This document shows, piece after piece, positions 19,228 to 28,143 of a stretch of DNA of 64,000 nt. This stretch comes from Halostagnicola kamekurae. GTDB taxonomy: Archaea > Halobacteriota > Halobacteria > Halobacteriales > Natrialbaceae. The notes under the pieces were generated by a model. The model saw only the letters and a program-made list of their open reading frames with translations. It was not told the DNA's origin and did no database searches. The position numbers and the translations under genes were made by a program. The stretch lies in assembly GCF_900116205.1 (NCBI RefSeq), contig NZ_FOZS01000001.1, forward strand, positions 124,001-188,000, read 5' to 3'. How positions within the stretch are numbered: the first letter of the stretch is position 1; each line of letters starts with the position of its first letter.

Positions 19228-20049
19228 TCACGAGGGATCCGCGTCATCGGCGAGTGCGGACTCGTCGAACTCCCCAGGCATCGTTCCCGTGCAAGCGAAG
19301 ACGTACAGCGCCGTTTTCGCGATCGCACCGAGCGTGTAGCCGACGAGCATGCCGACGCAGACGACCAGCCCGCCGCCGATGACGGCGACCAGAAGCGCGG
19401 ATTCGCCGGGGACGAGGAAGTACAACGCGACGCCGAGCACCAGTCCCGGAACGAGCAACAGAGCGGTGACGAACCCGACGCCGAACTCCGATCCGAGGGT
19501 TTCGCCCCACGTGTCGCGGATTATCCGGCCGCTCTCCTGTATCATCGTAGTCGGCCCGGCGTCCTCGAGGACGACCACCGGGATGACGAAGTACGTCAGC
19601 GCGAGCCATCCGGTGCTAAGCAGCGCGGAGAGGATGACGCCGACGATCTCGCTCGATTCCTCGAGCGCCTGCAGCGCGATACCGACGAACGCGCTCAGGA
19701 TCGACCAGACCAAAAGCGCCCGGAGATGGGAGCCGGCGGCGCGGAACGCGGCGGTCGCCGAGGGCGTCCGCCCGGCGAACGTTTCCCTGCTCGCCCAGAC
19801 GAGCGCGGCAACGCTGACGGAGACGAGAAACATCGAGCCGGCGTAGGCACCAACCAGCAGTCCGATCACGAGCGCGAGCGACTCCGAGCCGCCGATCGCG
19901 ACGAATCCGCCGAAGACGGTGGCGAGATACGCGACGGTCGCGAGGCCGCCCACGAGGGGATAAACCGCGAGACGGGGGTTCGCTCGAAGCACTGCCGCAC
20001 TGGCACCGGCGAGTTGAAAGCCGGTTCCGAGGCGCTCGCGGAGACTCAT
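19228..20049 (-). CDS. DUF6159-like polytopic membrane protein
   Basis: A 273-aa integral membrane protein with about six hydrophobic segments, beginning MSLRERLGTGFQLAGASAAVLRANP. The C-terminal ~15 residues are acidic. The start at ATG 20049 is chosen over the longer frame to 20265, because the upstream extension has no hydrophobic or conserved sequence. It resembles the DUF6159 family of unknown function. Confidence 0.8.
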   Translation of the reverse strand: MSLRERLGTGFQLAGASAAVLRANPRLAVYPLVGGLATVAYLATVFGGFVAIGGSESLALVIGLLVGAYAGSMFLVSVSVAALVWASRETFAGRTPSATAAFRAAGSHLRALLVWSILSAFVGIALQALEESSEIVGVILSALLSTGWLALTYFVIPVVVLEDAGPTTMIQESGRIIRDTWGETLGSEFGVGFVTALLLVPGLVLGVALYFLVPGESALLVAVIGGGLVVCVGMLVGYTLGAIAKTALYVFACTGTMPGEFDESALADDADPS

Positions 20050-20322
20050 TCGTGGATCACCACCGTTGTGGGCGGCGCTCTCGCCGATCGTTCGACGATC
20101 GCCTCCGCTGGCACTCGAGTCGACCTCGCGCTCGAGCGAGTCCGTTCCGTCGGTCGCCAGCGTCCGAATCTCGGCTTCCGCCGCCGTCTGAGCGTTCGAG
20201 CCATACACGCCTATTTGTCGGGAGAAAAGAAAAACTAGCCGAACGGTTCGAAACGCTTCGAACACACGGCGTCGCTCGATCTCACCGACTCGCGGATCAT
20301 TTTCGACGCCAGTGGCGCCGAC

Positions 20323-21315
20323 TCAGGCCTCGTTCTCGAGTGCCAGCGCCGCCAGCATCGCCTCGAGTTGCAGTCGCTCGTTCGCACCCTCCGTGATGCG
20401 GTAGTCGACCTCGCCGAGTCGCTCGAGCAGTCGCACGGTGGCGTCCTCCGAGAGGTCGAACTCCCAGGCCGAGCGGTGAAGCTGATCGATGACGTCGCCG
20501 CCCGCGAGACCGCGGTCCATCAGCAGCGTCTCGAGCGTCGAGCGAGCGGCGGTGAAGTCGCCGTCGATGGCCTGCTCGACCATCTGCTCGACCTCCTCGG
20601 GGCGGGCCGTCGCCGTGATCGCGAAGACGCTTTCCTCGTCGACGGTGTCGCCCATCACCGCCGCGGCCTGCAGGCCGTTGATCGCCTTTCGCATGTCGCC
20701 CGCGGCCGCGTAGACCAGCGCGTCGACGCCGTCGTCGGTCACGTCGATGTCCTCGTTTTCGGCGATTTCGCGAACCTGCGCTTCGATCGCAGATTCGGAG
20801 AGTTCGGTGAAGCGAAACACCGCACAGCGGGACTGAATCGGGTCGATGATCTGGCTCGAGTAGTTACACGAGAGGATAAATCGGGTGTTATGGGAGAACT
20901 GCTCCATCGTCCGGCGGAGCGCGGACTGAGCGTCGGAAGTCAGCGCGTCGGCCTCGTCCAGGAAGATGATCCGGTAGTCGTAGCCGCCGAAACTCGAGCG
21001 GGCGAAGTTCTTGATTCGGTCGCGGACGACGTCGATCCCGCGCTGATCGGAAGCATTCAGTTCGAGGAAGTTATCTCGCCAGTCGCTTCCGTATATTTCG
21101 CGCGCTACGGCCTGTGAGGCAGTGGTTTTCCCGGTACCGGCTGGGCCCCCAAGCATGAGGTGCGGCAGGTCGTCCTGCTCGACGTACTGAGAGAGCCGCG
21201 GGATGATGTCTTCGTGGCCCTTGATGTCGTCGAGGGTTTCGGGACGGTACTTCTCGATCCAGACTTCGGTCCGTCCCGGCGTCGACTCCGCGGTCTCGGC
21301 GTCGGCCTCGCTCAT
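20323..21315 (-). CDS. rfcS: Replication factor C small subunit
   Basis: Clamp-loader AAA+ ATPase that opens the PCNA ring, 330 aa. Walker A is [10 protein letters not shown] (~57-66), Walker B is [11 protein letters not shown] (DEAD), the arginine-finger SRC motif is [10 protein letters not shown], and the C-terminal collar helices follow. No intein interrupts it, although rfcS is a frequent intein host in haloarchaea. It starts at 21315 with a TATA-like box at 21338-21346. Divergent from the bactofilin-like gene. Confidence 0.97.
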   Translation of the reverse strand: MSEADAETAESTPGRTEVWIEKYRPETLDDIKGHEDIIPRLSQYVEQDDLPHLMLGGPAGTGKTTASQAVAREIYGSDWRDNFLELNASDQRGIDVVRDRIKNFARSSFGGYDYRIIFLDEADALTSDAQSALRRTMEQFSHNTRFILSCNYSSQIIDPIQSRCAVFRFTELSESAIEAQVREIAENEDIDVTDDGVDALVYAAAGDMRKAINGLQAAAVMGDTVDEESVFAITATARPEEVEQMVEQAIDGDFTAARSTLETLLMDRGLAGGDVIDQLHRSAWEFDLSEDATVRLLERLGEVDYRITEGANERLQLEAMLAALALENEA

Positions 21316-21337
21316 ACACGCCGAGAGGGGCGGGCCG

Positions 21338-21346
21338 AAGATAAAA
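21338..21346 (-). promoter_or_regulatory. TATA box for rfcS
   Basis: The minus strand reads GTTTTATCT centred about 27 bases upstream of the rfcS ATG at 21315, consistent with leaderless transcription. Confidence 0.6.
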
Positions 21347-21444
21347 CGACCGAACCGCGAGCGGACTGGAACGCTCGAGCGTCCAGTTCGCCGACGGTCT
21401 CGAGTCGGTCGTTCTGACGCTCACTAAAAGTATCATCATAGACA

Positions 21445-21453
21445 CTATTTTAT
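21445..21453 (+). promoter_or_regulatory. TATA box for the bactofilin-like gene
   Basis: The plus strand reads CTATTTTAT about 25-33 bases upstream of ATG 21478. With the rfcS box it makes a compact divergent promoter region of about 160 bp. Confidence 0.6.
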
Positions 21454-21477
21454 CCGCCAGCGCGGCGTACCGGCGAT

Positions 21478-22608
21478 ATGTCACCTGATACCACAGCAGC
21501 GTCGAAACCCAACGCGTCGAACCGGTCGTCGGCCGGTCAGCTCGCTCGAGTCGCCGTGCTCGTAGCGGTCCTCGTGCTCGTCGTCGGCAGCGGGCCGGGG
21601 CTGGTCGCCGCCCAGTCGGTCGACGGCCCCGACGGGTTCGACGGCACGGTCACCGTCGAGGAGGGAGAAACCGTCGACAGCGTCGAGGCGTTCGCGGGCA
21701 ACGTCATCGTCGACGGCACCGTCACCGGCGACGTGAGCGCGCTCGCCGGAAACGTCTACGTCAACGGCGAGGTCGAAGGGGACGTTTCCGTCGCCTCGGG
21801 CAACCTCGAGATCAACGGGACCGTCGGCGACGACGTGAGCGCGGCCGCGGGGAACGTCCGCCTCGCCGAGAACGGGTCGGTCGGCGGCGACTTTCAGGCT
21901 GGCGGGGGAACCGTCGTGATCGACGGAGCGATAGACGGCGACGCGCGGATCGGCGCGGACACGATCGAACTCGGCGAGACGGCGTCCATCTCGGGCGACC
22001 TCGAGTACAGCGGGGACCTGCAGGGCGAGACGGGAGTCGTCGAGGGCGAGGTCACCGAGGACTCGTCCATCGGCGTCGGACCCGATACGGGGCTCGAGCC
22101 GATCGTGACGTGGGTGTTCGCGCTGTACACGCTGGCGCTGAACCTACTCCTCGGAGTGGCGTTGCTCTTGCTCTTCCCGCGGTTTTCGAGCGGCGTCGCC
22201 GACCGGGTCGCGAACGCGCCGGTGCGGGCGGGGCTGGTCGGGCTGGCGGTGCTCATCGTCGTCCCCATCGCGCTGATCGCCCTCGCGATCACGGTGGTGG
22301 GAATCCCGCTCTCGATAATCGGCGGATTCGTTTTCGCGCTGTTCGTCTGGATCGGAATCGTCTACGGGCGGTTCGCCGTGGCCGCCTGGCTCCTGTCGCT
22401 GGTGGGACTCGACAACCGGTGGCTCGCGCTCGTCGTGGGACTGGTCGGCGGCGCGTTGCTCGCGCGAGTTCCGATCGTCGGCGGAATCGTGAACTTCCTG
22501 ATCTTCCTGCTCGGTCTCGGCGCGCTCGCGATGACCCTCTACGGAGGACGGCGACGAAGCCGCGAGTCCCGGGCGCGAACGGGAACCGGCGAATCGACCG
22601 CCGACTGA
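21478..22608 (+). CDS. Secreted bactofilin-like polymer-forming domain fused to a membrane region
   Basis: A 376-aa envelope protein. Residues ~20-45 are a Sec-type signal or anchor (ARVAVLVAVLVLVVGSG). Residues ~55-195 contain a beta-helical series of G-[ND]-V-x-[VI]-x-G repeats (NVIVDGTVTGDVSALAGNV, EGDVSVASGNLEINGTV), as in bactofilin-type solenoids. Three or four membrane helices follow at ~205-345, then a basic tail. The solenoid should lie outside the membrane. A role in envelope organisation is an inference from bactofilins; the exact family function is unknown. Confidence 0.82.
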   Translation: MSPDTTAASKPNASNRSSAGQLARVAVLVAVLVLVVGSGPGLVAAQSVDGPDGFDGTVTVEEGETVDSVEAFAGNVIVDGTVTGDVSALAGNVYVNGEVEGDVSVASGNLEINGTVGDDVSAAAGNVRLAENGSVGGDFQAGGGTVVIDGAIDGDARIGADTIELGETASISGDLEYSGDLQGETGVVEGEVTEDSSIGVGPDTGLEPIVTWVFALYTLALNLLLGVALLLLFPRFSSGVADRVANAPVRAGLVGLAVLIVVPIALIALAITVVGIPLSIIGGFVFALFVWIGIVYGRFAVAAWLLSLVGLDNRWLALVVGLVGGALLARVPIVGGIVNFLIFLLGLGALAMTLYGGRRRSRESRARTGTGESTAD

Positions 22609-22718
22609 TCGGCCTCGAGCGGTCGACCGACGCCGTCTCGGACTCGAGCCGAATTGGACTCGAGCGCTCGATAGGCGTCCAACGACGCCCTCAAGTTCGA
22701 ACGGCGACAACGGATCGT

Positions 22719-22952
22719 ATGCGCGTCACCGTGGACGTCAAAGGCGAAGACACCCACGAGTTCGCCCTCGAGGACGTTCCCACCGATCCAGCCGCGGAGT
22801 CGAACGGGCCGCCGACGTACGCCGACCTCCTTTCCGAAGTCGATCTCAGCCCCCACGAGGTGTCCGTTCTCGTGGACGGCCGCCCCGTTCCGGAGGATCA
22901 GCCGGTCGACGCCGACCACGTCACCGTGCTTCGATTGATCAAGGGCGGGTAA
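22719..22952 (+). CDS. samp2: SAMP2-like ubiquitin-like small archaeal modifier protein
   Basis: Beta-grasp protein of 77 aa ending in the diglycine required for conjugation and sulfur transfer (VLRLIKGG). The middle LSPHEVSVLVDGRPVPEDQ is very close to what I remember of Haloferax SAMP2. SAMPs are adenylated by the E1-like UbaA, attached to lysines of target proteins and used as sulfur carriers in tRNA thiolation. Compared with SAMP2 it carries an extra ~12-residue proline/acid-rich insertion near residues 20-33. I start at ATG 22719; the longer frame upstream overlaps the preceding gene and is a shadow. Confidence 0.9.
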   Translation: MRVTVDVKGEDTHEFALEDVPTDPAAESNGPPTYADLLSEVDLSPHEVSVLVDGRPVPEDQPVDADHVTVLRLIKGG

Positions 22953-23575
22953 GCCCGAATTACTAAATTCGCCAGCGCGGTCGGGCGATCGGGGTTGACC
23001 GATCGATCGCGCAGTGCAGAGACCGACTCACTCATCGGCTCGTTCGACCCGGTAGGGCGCGTCTCCGCTCCGAATCGGATGTGACACGCCAGTCCGTCAT
23101 CGCCGGTTCGAACGAACTGCGGGTCGGTTTCCATCGCTGAACGCTGGGCGACTCGAGGGGGCACACGAGTCGAGTTCGACGACTCGAGGACCTCGAGATC
23201 GACGGCAATTCCGTCGCTGTCGACTCGAATTTTACTTCGTGTCTCAAACCGAGCAATGAGCGGAAGCTGAGAGATCAGCGGGCTAGTCGATAGCTCTGAT
23301 CGTCCGGCCGCGATACCGGTCGACGAGCCCGTGTATCGGGGGCGAGTCAATCGTCTTTTATCGGCCCCAGTCTCTCGGTTTCGGTCGCCGATCGGCAGGA
23401 GAGCAACTCGGCTGGTGGTTCGGTTCGCTCTCGATCCGTGACGGCTCGAGATCCGTGTTACTCTCCGTAGCAGGTAGTTCATCGATCGTATCAACCGCGT
23501 TGGAAACGGAGTTTTTTACAGACTCCAAAATACCTACACAATTACAAAGGCCGGATCGAGCCAACGTCGACTGGC
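22953..23575. other. 620-bp region without a convincing gene
   Basis: Between samp2 and the MscS-like gene. A minus-strand frame (22898-23494, 198 codons) contains a passage with plausible codon use (FETRSKIRVDSDGIAVDLEV) but no motif that I recognise and no good start. It may be a decayed gene. The last 100 bases are AT-rich and hold the promoter of the gene at 23576. Confidence 0.4.
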
Positions 23576-24364
23576 ATGGTACAATCTCTACCCGCACAGG
23601 CGGTACAGCTTCCGAACTGGCTGCAAGAGCCGGTCGCAGAACTGATAACGTTCGTTCCCCGGCTGATCGGGGCGGTGGTCATCCTCCTCATCGGCTGGGT
23701 CGTCGGCCGCTTCGCCGCGCGCGTCGTGGGACGCATCGCCGACGGCATCGAACTCGATCGGATGGTCCTCGAGACCCCGCTCGGGCGAATCCTCGGCGGC
23801 ACCGAACAGGCCGTCTCGAACGCGTTCGGGTCGTTGGCGAAGTGGTTCGTCTACGCACTCGCGATCCTCGCGGCGGCGAACGCGCTGGCGATCCCGACGC
23901 TCTCGGAGTGGATCTCGACGGCGGTGTCGTACCTGCCGGCGTTCATCGCCGGCCTGCTCGTCATCGTCCTCGGATTCGTCGTCGCGGACTTCGTCGGCGA
24001 CGTGATCGAACGGACTCGAGCCGCGACGCAGACGGCCTACGCGGGCTGGTTCGCGAACGGCGCACGGATGTTCCTGTACTTCACGGCGATCGTCATCGGC
24101 CTCGACACGATGGGGATCGACGTCGGCATCCTCTACGTCTTCGCCAGAGCGCTCGCGTGGGGACTGGCGGCCGCGGTGGCCATCGGTGCCGGCGTCGCCT
24201 TCGGCTGGGGCGGCAAGGACTACGTCTCCGAGAACATCGACGGCTGGATGGGCCGGACGAGTACGGTCACGCCGTCCGAAGAGACCCGAAGCGAGAGTCC
24301 GCGCGGCAGCGACCGCGATACGGGCTCCGAACCGAGCGCCGGACCGGGTGCAGAGGACGACTAG
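23576..24364 (+). CDS. MscS-like small-conductance channel or conserved-TM-helix protein
   Basis: Membrane protein of 262 aa with four hydrophobic helices (about residues 22-45, 75-102, 110-135 and 155-205) and the amphipathic pattern of the conserved TM helix repeat found next to MscS channels (LIGAVVILLIGWVVGRFAARVV). The C-terminal part GVAFGWGGKDYVSENI matches the end of such repeats. The cytoplasmic beta domain of a full MscS is absent, and a disordered acidic tail (~225-262) ends the protein. It may help in osmotic response; gating is not proven. Confidence 0.82.
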   Translation: MVQSLPAQAVQLPNWLQEPVAELITFVPRLIGAVVILLIGWVVGRFAARVVGRIADGIELDRMVLETPLGRILGGTEQAVSNAFGSLAKWFVYALAILAAANALAIPTLSEWISTAVSYLPAFIAGLLVIVLGFVVADFVGDVIERTRAATQTAYAGWFANGARMFLYFTAIVIGLDTMGIDVGILYVFARALAWGLAAAVAIGAGVAFGWGGKDYVSENIDGWMGRTSTVTPSEETRSESPRGSDRDTGSEPSAGPGAEDD

Positions 24365-24422
24365 ACGACCCGCACGGGCGGGCCGGCCCACGCCCGAAAG
24401 ACGCGTCGCGGACGGGTCGGCG

Positions 24423-24848
24423 TTACTCGGTCGGCGGCGCTATTTTTTCGGCTCGCTCGTCGTCTCCCTCCCAGGGAAAGAGCGGCTTGACCGGGACGAC
24501 GACGTCGGATCTGACGAGTTTGCCGTCGATCCGTCGCCGCTTTTTGACGCGGGCAAGTCGGTGCGTCCCGGCGTAGACGCGCTCGATCCGCTCGAGGATC
24601 GACTCGAACGCGTCGGCGTCGAAGCGCTCGGCCGAAACCCGATCCGTGGCGACGGCGACGCCGTTTGATCGCGCGTAGACGTCGAGACGGCCCTCGAAGA
24701 CGCGCTCGAGGGCGGCGATCTGCTCGTGAACGTCGCCGACCGACTCCCGACCAGATCTTTCTGGGAACGAGACGTACGCCTGATACTCCTCGGGATCGTC
24801 CACGACGTAGCGGTGCCAGAGTCGCTTCGCTCGAGATAACCCCCTCAT
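24423..24848 (-). CDS. Hypothetical cytosolic protein
   Basis: A 141-aa soluble protein (MRGLSRAKRLWHRYVVDD) with no motif that I recognise. It has an alternating helix/strand pattern with a predicted amphipathic helix at ~85-105 and a basic patch RVKKRRRIDGK. The start is ATG 24848; an ATG two codons upstream (24854) is also possible. Convergent with the MscS-like gene, with the stops 59 bases apart. Confidence 0.65.
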   Translation of the reverse strand: MRGLSRAKRLWHRYVVDDPEEYQAYVSFPERSGRESVGDVHEQIAALERVFEGRLDVYARSNGVAVATDRVSAERFDADAFESILERIERVYAGTHRLARVKKRRRIDGKLVRSDVVVPVKPLFPWEGDDERAEKIAPPTE

Positions 24849-25169
24849 CGACATCGCACGCGAGGATCGCGCGGGGCAGTTGGAGTGCGGTCGGCCACTC
24901 GAGAGATCTCGATCGGCGGCGCGGTATCGATCGAGGGCGAATTTTGGCTCGGCGACGCGATCTCGGTCACTCGCGGATCGTCGGCCGGCGGCGATCCTTC
25001 GAACGGTCGGTGTGTCTCCTGTCGCATCGTTCTCACGTTCGTCTCGTCCGCGGCGGTAATACGTTCTTTGTTGTCCGCTCAGGAGCGTCATCGAGCCGTT
25101 TATTCACCGAACCTGATCGTTTCGCAGTCCGCGAGACATATGTACTGGCATCCGATACTTGCTGGTAGA

Positions 25170-25622
25170 ATGCGTCCCACAATCCCTGCGCGGTCGACGC
25201 TCTCTCTCGCAGTTTCGGCCGGAGTCGTCGCCCTCGGCGTCGCGGTTAACGACGGATTTGCGCCCTCGCTTCGAACGGTTCTCGCGCTCGCGATCACCGC
25301 CGTCGGACTCTTCGGTATCGGAATCGTCGTCCGCGACCGCTCGCTCGAGTCCCTTCGGCTCGCCGCGGGCCAGTTCTGGGCGGGCGCGTTCGTGGCGTTT
25401 CTCCCCTACGGGCTGGCGACCTCCCCGAACAGCGAGGCGGCGGCGGCACTCGGCGATGCGTTCGCCGGGCCGCTCGCGTTCGTCGCGCTCGAGGCCGTCG
25501 CCGGGGCGGGGGTCCTCTGTGCGACCCTAGTAACGGTTCTTTATGCGTTCGCGAGTTACGGTATCTATCCGGGGCGACCGACGCCCGAAGAACGCGTGCT
25601 CGAGCGCCAGCGAAACGAGTAG
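25170..25622 (+). CDS. Small four-helix membrane protein
   Basis: A 150-aa integral membrane protein with four hydrophobic segments starting SLAVSAGVVALGVAV, then ALAITAVGLFGIGIVV, QFWAGAFVAFLPYGLA and ALEAVAGAGVLCATLVTVLYAFASYGIYPG. The frame allows an earlier ATG at 25140. I prefer 25170 (MRPTIPARSTLS), which places a basic residue just before the first helix. Function unknown. It is followed 50 bp later by the GNAT gene. Confidence 0.75.
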   Translation: MRPTIPARSTLSLAVSAGVVALGVAVNDGFAPSLRTVLALAITAVGLFGIGIVVRDRSLESLRLAAGQFWAGAFVAFLPYGLATSPNSEAAAALGDAFAGPLAFVALEAVAGAGVLCATLVTVLYAFASYGIYPGRPTPEERVLERQRNE

Positions 25623-25672
25623 GTTCCGAGGACGTGACCGTGTCGGCGACCGACTAGCAGACCACCAGAACA

Positions 25673-26197
25673 ATGTACACCCGTACTGCGACCAGCGAGG
25701 ACGCCCTCGAGGTCCGGCGGATTCTCGACGCGGCGATGCTCGAGCCCGGCGACGTCGAAGGACGAATCGACGCGAACGACGTCTTCGTCGCGGGGGATCG
25801 CCGGCCAGCGACCCGCGCTCGCGCTGACCGCGCCGGATCGGCACGGATCGACAAGACCTCGAGAGCTGAGAGTGGTGAGTCGACACAAACAGGACGCGAC
25901 GAATCAGCGAACGCCGACGAGCGAATCCTCGGAACGATCGTCCTCGAGCCGCTCGAAGACGTCGCGGAGGGGTTCGAAGGCGCTGGGGACAGCGCACACA
26001 TCGGTGCGATCGGCGTTCGACGGCGACACCGCGGCCAGGGAATCGGACGGGCGCTGGTCGAGCGTGCCCTCGAGCGCGAGGGCCGGTTGACCGCCCACTT
26101 CGACGCCGGGGTTCGGCCGTTCTACGACTCGCTCGAGTTCTCGATTGAGCCGATCGACGACGAGCGGTATCGGGGCTCGCTCGAGGAATCGCGCTGA
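25673..26197 (+). CDS. GNAT family N-acetyltransferase
   Basis: Acetyl-CoA-dependent acetyltransferase of 174 aa. The acetyl-CoA pyrophosphate-binding motif is IGAIGVRRRHRGQGIGRALVERALE (~125-150). Residues ~42-80 are a disordered Arg/Ser/Asp-rich insertion within the N-terminal part of the fold. The acceptor substrate is unknown. It probably shares a transcript with the membrane protein gene 50 bp upstream. Confidence 0.85.
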   Translation: MYTRTATSEDALEVRRILDAAMLEPGDVEGRIDANDVFVAGDRRPATRARADRAGSARIDKTSRAESGESTQTGRDESANADERILGTIVLEPLEDVAEGFEGAGDSAHIGAIGVRRRHRGQGIGRALVERALEREGRLTAHFDAGVRPFYDSLEFSIEPIDDERYRGSLEESR

Positions 26198-26227
26198 GAG
26201 GTTGGAGTAGTCGTCTCTGTCCCCTGA

Positions 26228-26319
26228 GAGCGCGGGCCGGTTATCGCTGCGAGCGCGGATAAGTTATCCCCGCAAGTGCGGATCGGGTATCTCTGCGAGC
26301 GCGGGTCGGTTTTATGGGT
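26228..26319 (+). repeat. Four tandem copies of a 23-bp unit in a promoter region
   Basis: Copies lie at 26228-26250, 26251-26273, 26274-26296 and 26297-26319. The unit has the form GAGCGCGG, then a variable part with a TATC-like core, then CTGC; copy 3 starts AAGTGCGG. Copy 4 carries the best TATA match (GTTTTATG), about 28-33 bases before the ATG at 26343. The array therefore covers the promoter of the next gene and could be a multi-copy operator, or a slippage expansion. Confidence 0.8.
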
Positions 26320-26342
26320 GATACCGTGGTACGTCGGTGCGC

Positions 26343-26711
26343 ATGAATCTACAACGGCTCCTCCGCGGTGATCCCGGGCGGAACTCGCTGCTGTACCTCG
26401 GGATCGGTGGCATCTCGCTGGTGAAAGCCCTCGCGGTCAGGGACGACCCGGAACGGTTCCGCCGCGAACTGCTCGACGCCGGGTTGTTCATCGGCGTCGG
26501 ACTCCTTTTGCGCCGCTACAGCACGATGCGAGAACAGAAGCGCGCGGAACTGCAGGAACAGATTCCGGACTGGGTCGTCGACGTCGCCGGCTCGACGGGC
26601 TCACAGAGCGGTCTGCGATCGAAAGCGAAACGGCGGCTCACCGGCGGGGCGCAAGCGGAGACGGAACCGACGCTCGGCGATCACGCACGGAGTATTCTGA
26701 AAAACCGCTAA
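26343..26711 (+). CDS. Hypothetical protein with a possible membrane-associated helix
   Basis: A 122-aa protein (MNLQRLLRGDPGRNSLLYLGIGGISLVKALAV). One hydrophobic stretch (~17-30) and a weaker one (LLDAGLFIGVGLLLRRY) suggest peripheral or two-helix membrane association; the rest is charged and basic. I use ATG 26343; an ATG two codons earlier (26337) is in frame. Its stop codon lies inside a 20-bp tandem duplication. No family was recognised. Confidence 0.65.
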   Translation: MNLQRLLRGDPGRNSLLYLGIGGISLVKALAVRDDPERFRRELLDAGLFIGVGLLLRRYSTMREQKRAELQEQIPDWVVDVAGSTGSQSGLRSKAKRRLTGGAQAETEPTLGDHARSILKNR

Positions 26712-26736
26712 CTGTCCTGAAAAACCGCTAACTGTC
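26697..26736 (+). repeat. 20-bp tandem duplication over a stop codon
   Basis: Two identical 20-base copies (CTGAAAAACCGCTAACTGTC) at 26697-26716 and 26717-26736. The first includes the last codons and the TAA of the preceding gene. This is a recent slippage-type duplication without effect on the protein. Confidence 0.9.
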
Positions 26737-26796
26737 CCTGCAGACTGAACGAAGGCTCAACGACGGACCGCAAACGCGCTCGCTTCTAGACCGCCG

Positions 26797-28143
26797 CTAG
26801 TTCGTGACCGGCTCGAGTTCGGCGGTAAAGTGGCGCAGTTCCGGAATCTCGGGCTCGGTCGCGAGCCGAAGTCCGTCGACCGCGTCGCGGTTCTCGTAGG
26901 CGCTCTCGACCGTCTCGAGGACGTGTTCGAAGTGCTCCTGGTGGTAGGTGCGACGAGGGATCGCGAGCCGAACGAGTTCCGGTCGGTCCGAGTCGGGGAA
27001 CGCGAAGCTGCCGAGTTCGACCCCGCGGACACCGCCTTCCCGGTAGAGTTCGCAGACCAGGACCTGTCCGGGGAACTCGCTCGAGTCGAGGTGTGGGTAA
27101 AACGAGCCGGCGTCGAGGTAGACGGCGTGGCCGCCGGCCGGCGTATAGATCGGGATATCGGCGTCCTCGAGCATCGATGCGAGCGTTCGAACCTGCTCGA
27201 TTCGGTCCTCAATGTAGGCGTCGGTGACCGCCTCGCGAAGCCCGACGGCCATCGCCTCGATGTCTCGGCCGGCCATGCCGCCGTAGGTCGGGAACCCTTC
27301 GTAGAGGATCGCGCGACTCTTACAGCGCTCGAAGAGGGCGTCGTCTCGAGTCGCGACGAACCCGCCCGTGTTCGCGAGGCCGTCTTTCTTCCCGCTCATG
27401 ACGACGGCGTCGGCGTACTCGAGCTGTTCTCGAGCGATGTCGCCGACGGTCGCGTCGGCGTACTCGTCCTCACGTTCGCGGACGAAGAAGGCGTTCTCGG
27501 CGAATCGACAGGCGTCGATGACAAACGTGGCGTCGATCTCGTCGGCGAAGGCGCGAACCCGGCGCGTGTTCTCGATGCTGACCGGCTGTCCGGCCGTCGA
27601 GTTGTTCGTGATCGTCGAGATGACAAGCGGCACGTTCTCCGCGCCGACCTCGGAGACGGCCTCGCGGGCGCGTTCGACGGAAAAGTTGCCTTTGAACGGT
27701 TCCTCTGCGGTCAGGTCGTGTGCGGCGTCGGTCGGACAGTCGACTGCCTCCGCCCCCTGGTTCGCGACGTGGGCTCGAGTCGTATCGAAGTGGGTGTTGT
27801 TCGGGACGACGTCGCCTTCGGAGAGAATTGAGCCATAGAGCACGTTCTCCGCGCCTCGGCCTTGATGGGCCGGGATCACGTGCGGGAATCCCATCACGTC
27901 TTCGACGGCCGACTCGAGGCGTTCGAAACTCGACGACCCGGCGTAGGACTCGTCGCCGCGGTGGAGCGCGGCCCATTGCTCGTCGCTCATCGCTCCCGTT
28001 CCGCTGTCGGTGAGAAGGTCTATGTAGACGTCGTCGGCCGCGAGCGAGAAGACGTTGTAGCCGGCTTCCTCGAGCGCGCGCTCGCGCTCGTCCCTGTCGG
28101 GTAACCGGATCCGCTCGACGGATTTGGATTTGTAGGCGACCAT
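26797..28143 (-). CDS. tnaA: Tryptophanase (tyrosine phenol-lyase family)
   Basis: PLP-dependent beta-eliminating lyase that splits tryptophan to indole, pyruvate and ammonia, 448 aa. It matches the family from IDLLTDSGTGAMSDEQWAA through PAHQGRGAENVLY, NVPLVISTITNNSTAGQPVS and FVIDACRFAENAFF to the PLP lysine in VMSGKKDGLANTGG and EGFPTYGGMAGRD. The start at ATG 28143 (MVAYKSKSVERIRLPDRD) aligns with bacterial enzymes. An in-frame open stretch of 61 codons extends upstream without a start codon (28144-28326). Tyrosine phenol-lyase activity cannot be excluded. It borders the AT-rich accessory island. Confidence 0.93.
   Translation of the reverse strand: MVAYKSKSVERIRLPDRDERERALEEAGYNVFSLAADDVYIDLLTDSGTGAMSDEQWAALHRGDESYAGSSSFERLESAVEDVMGFPHVIPAHQGRGAENVLYGSILSEGDVVPNNTHFDTTRAHVANQGAEAVDCPTDAAHDLTAEEPFKGNFSVERAREAVSEVGAENVPLVISTITNNSTAGQPVSIENTRRVRAFADEIDATFVIDACRFAENAFFVREREDEYADATVGDIAREQLEYADAVVMSGKKDGLANTGGFVATRDDALFERCKSRAILYEGFPTYGGMAGRDIEAMAVGLREAVTDAYIEDRIEQVRTLASMLEDADIPIYTPAGGHAVYLDAGSFYPHLDSSEFPGQVLVCELYREGGVRGVELGSFAFPDSDRPELVRLAIPRRTYHQEHFEHVLETVESAYENRDAVDGLRLATEPEIPELRHFTAELEPVTN

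Noticed and set aside
20323-21315. Intein in rfcS
   Set aside because: The protein is 330 aa and collinear with intein-free clamp loaders.
22898-23494. 198-aa minus-strand gene in the gap after samp2
   Set aside because: No recognisable domain, an Arg/Ser/Thr-rich composition typical of shadow frames, and it overlaps the end of samp2.
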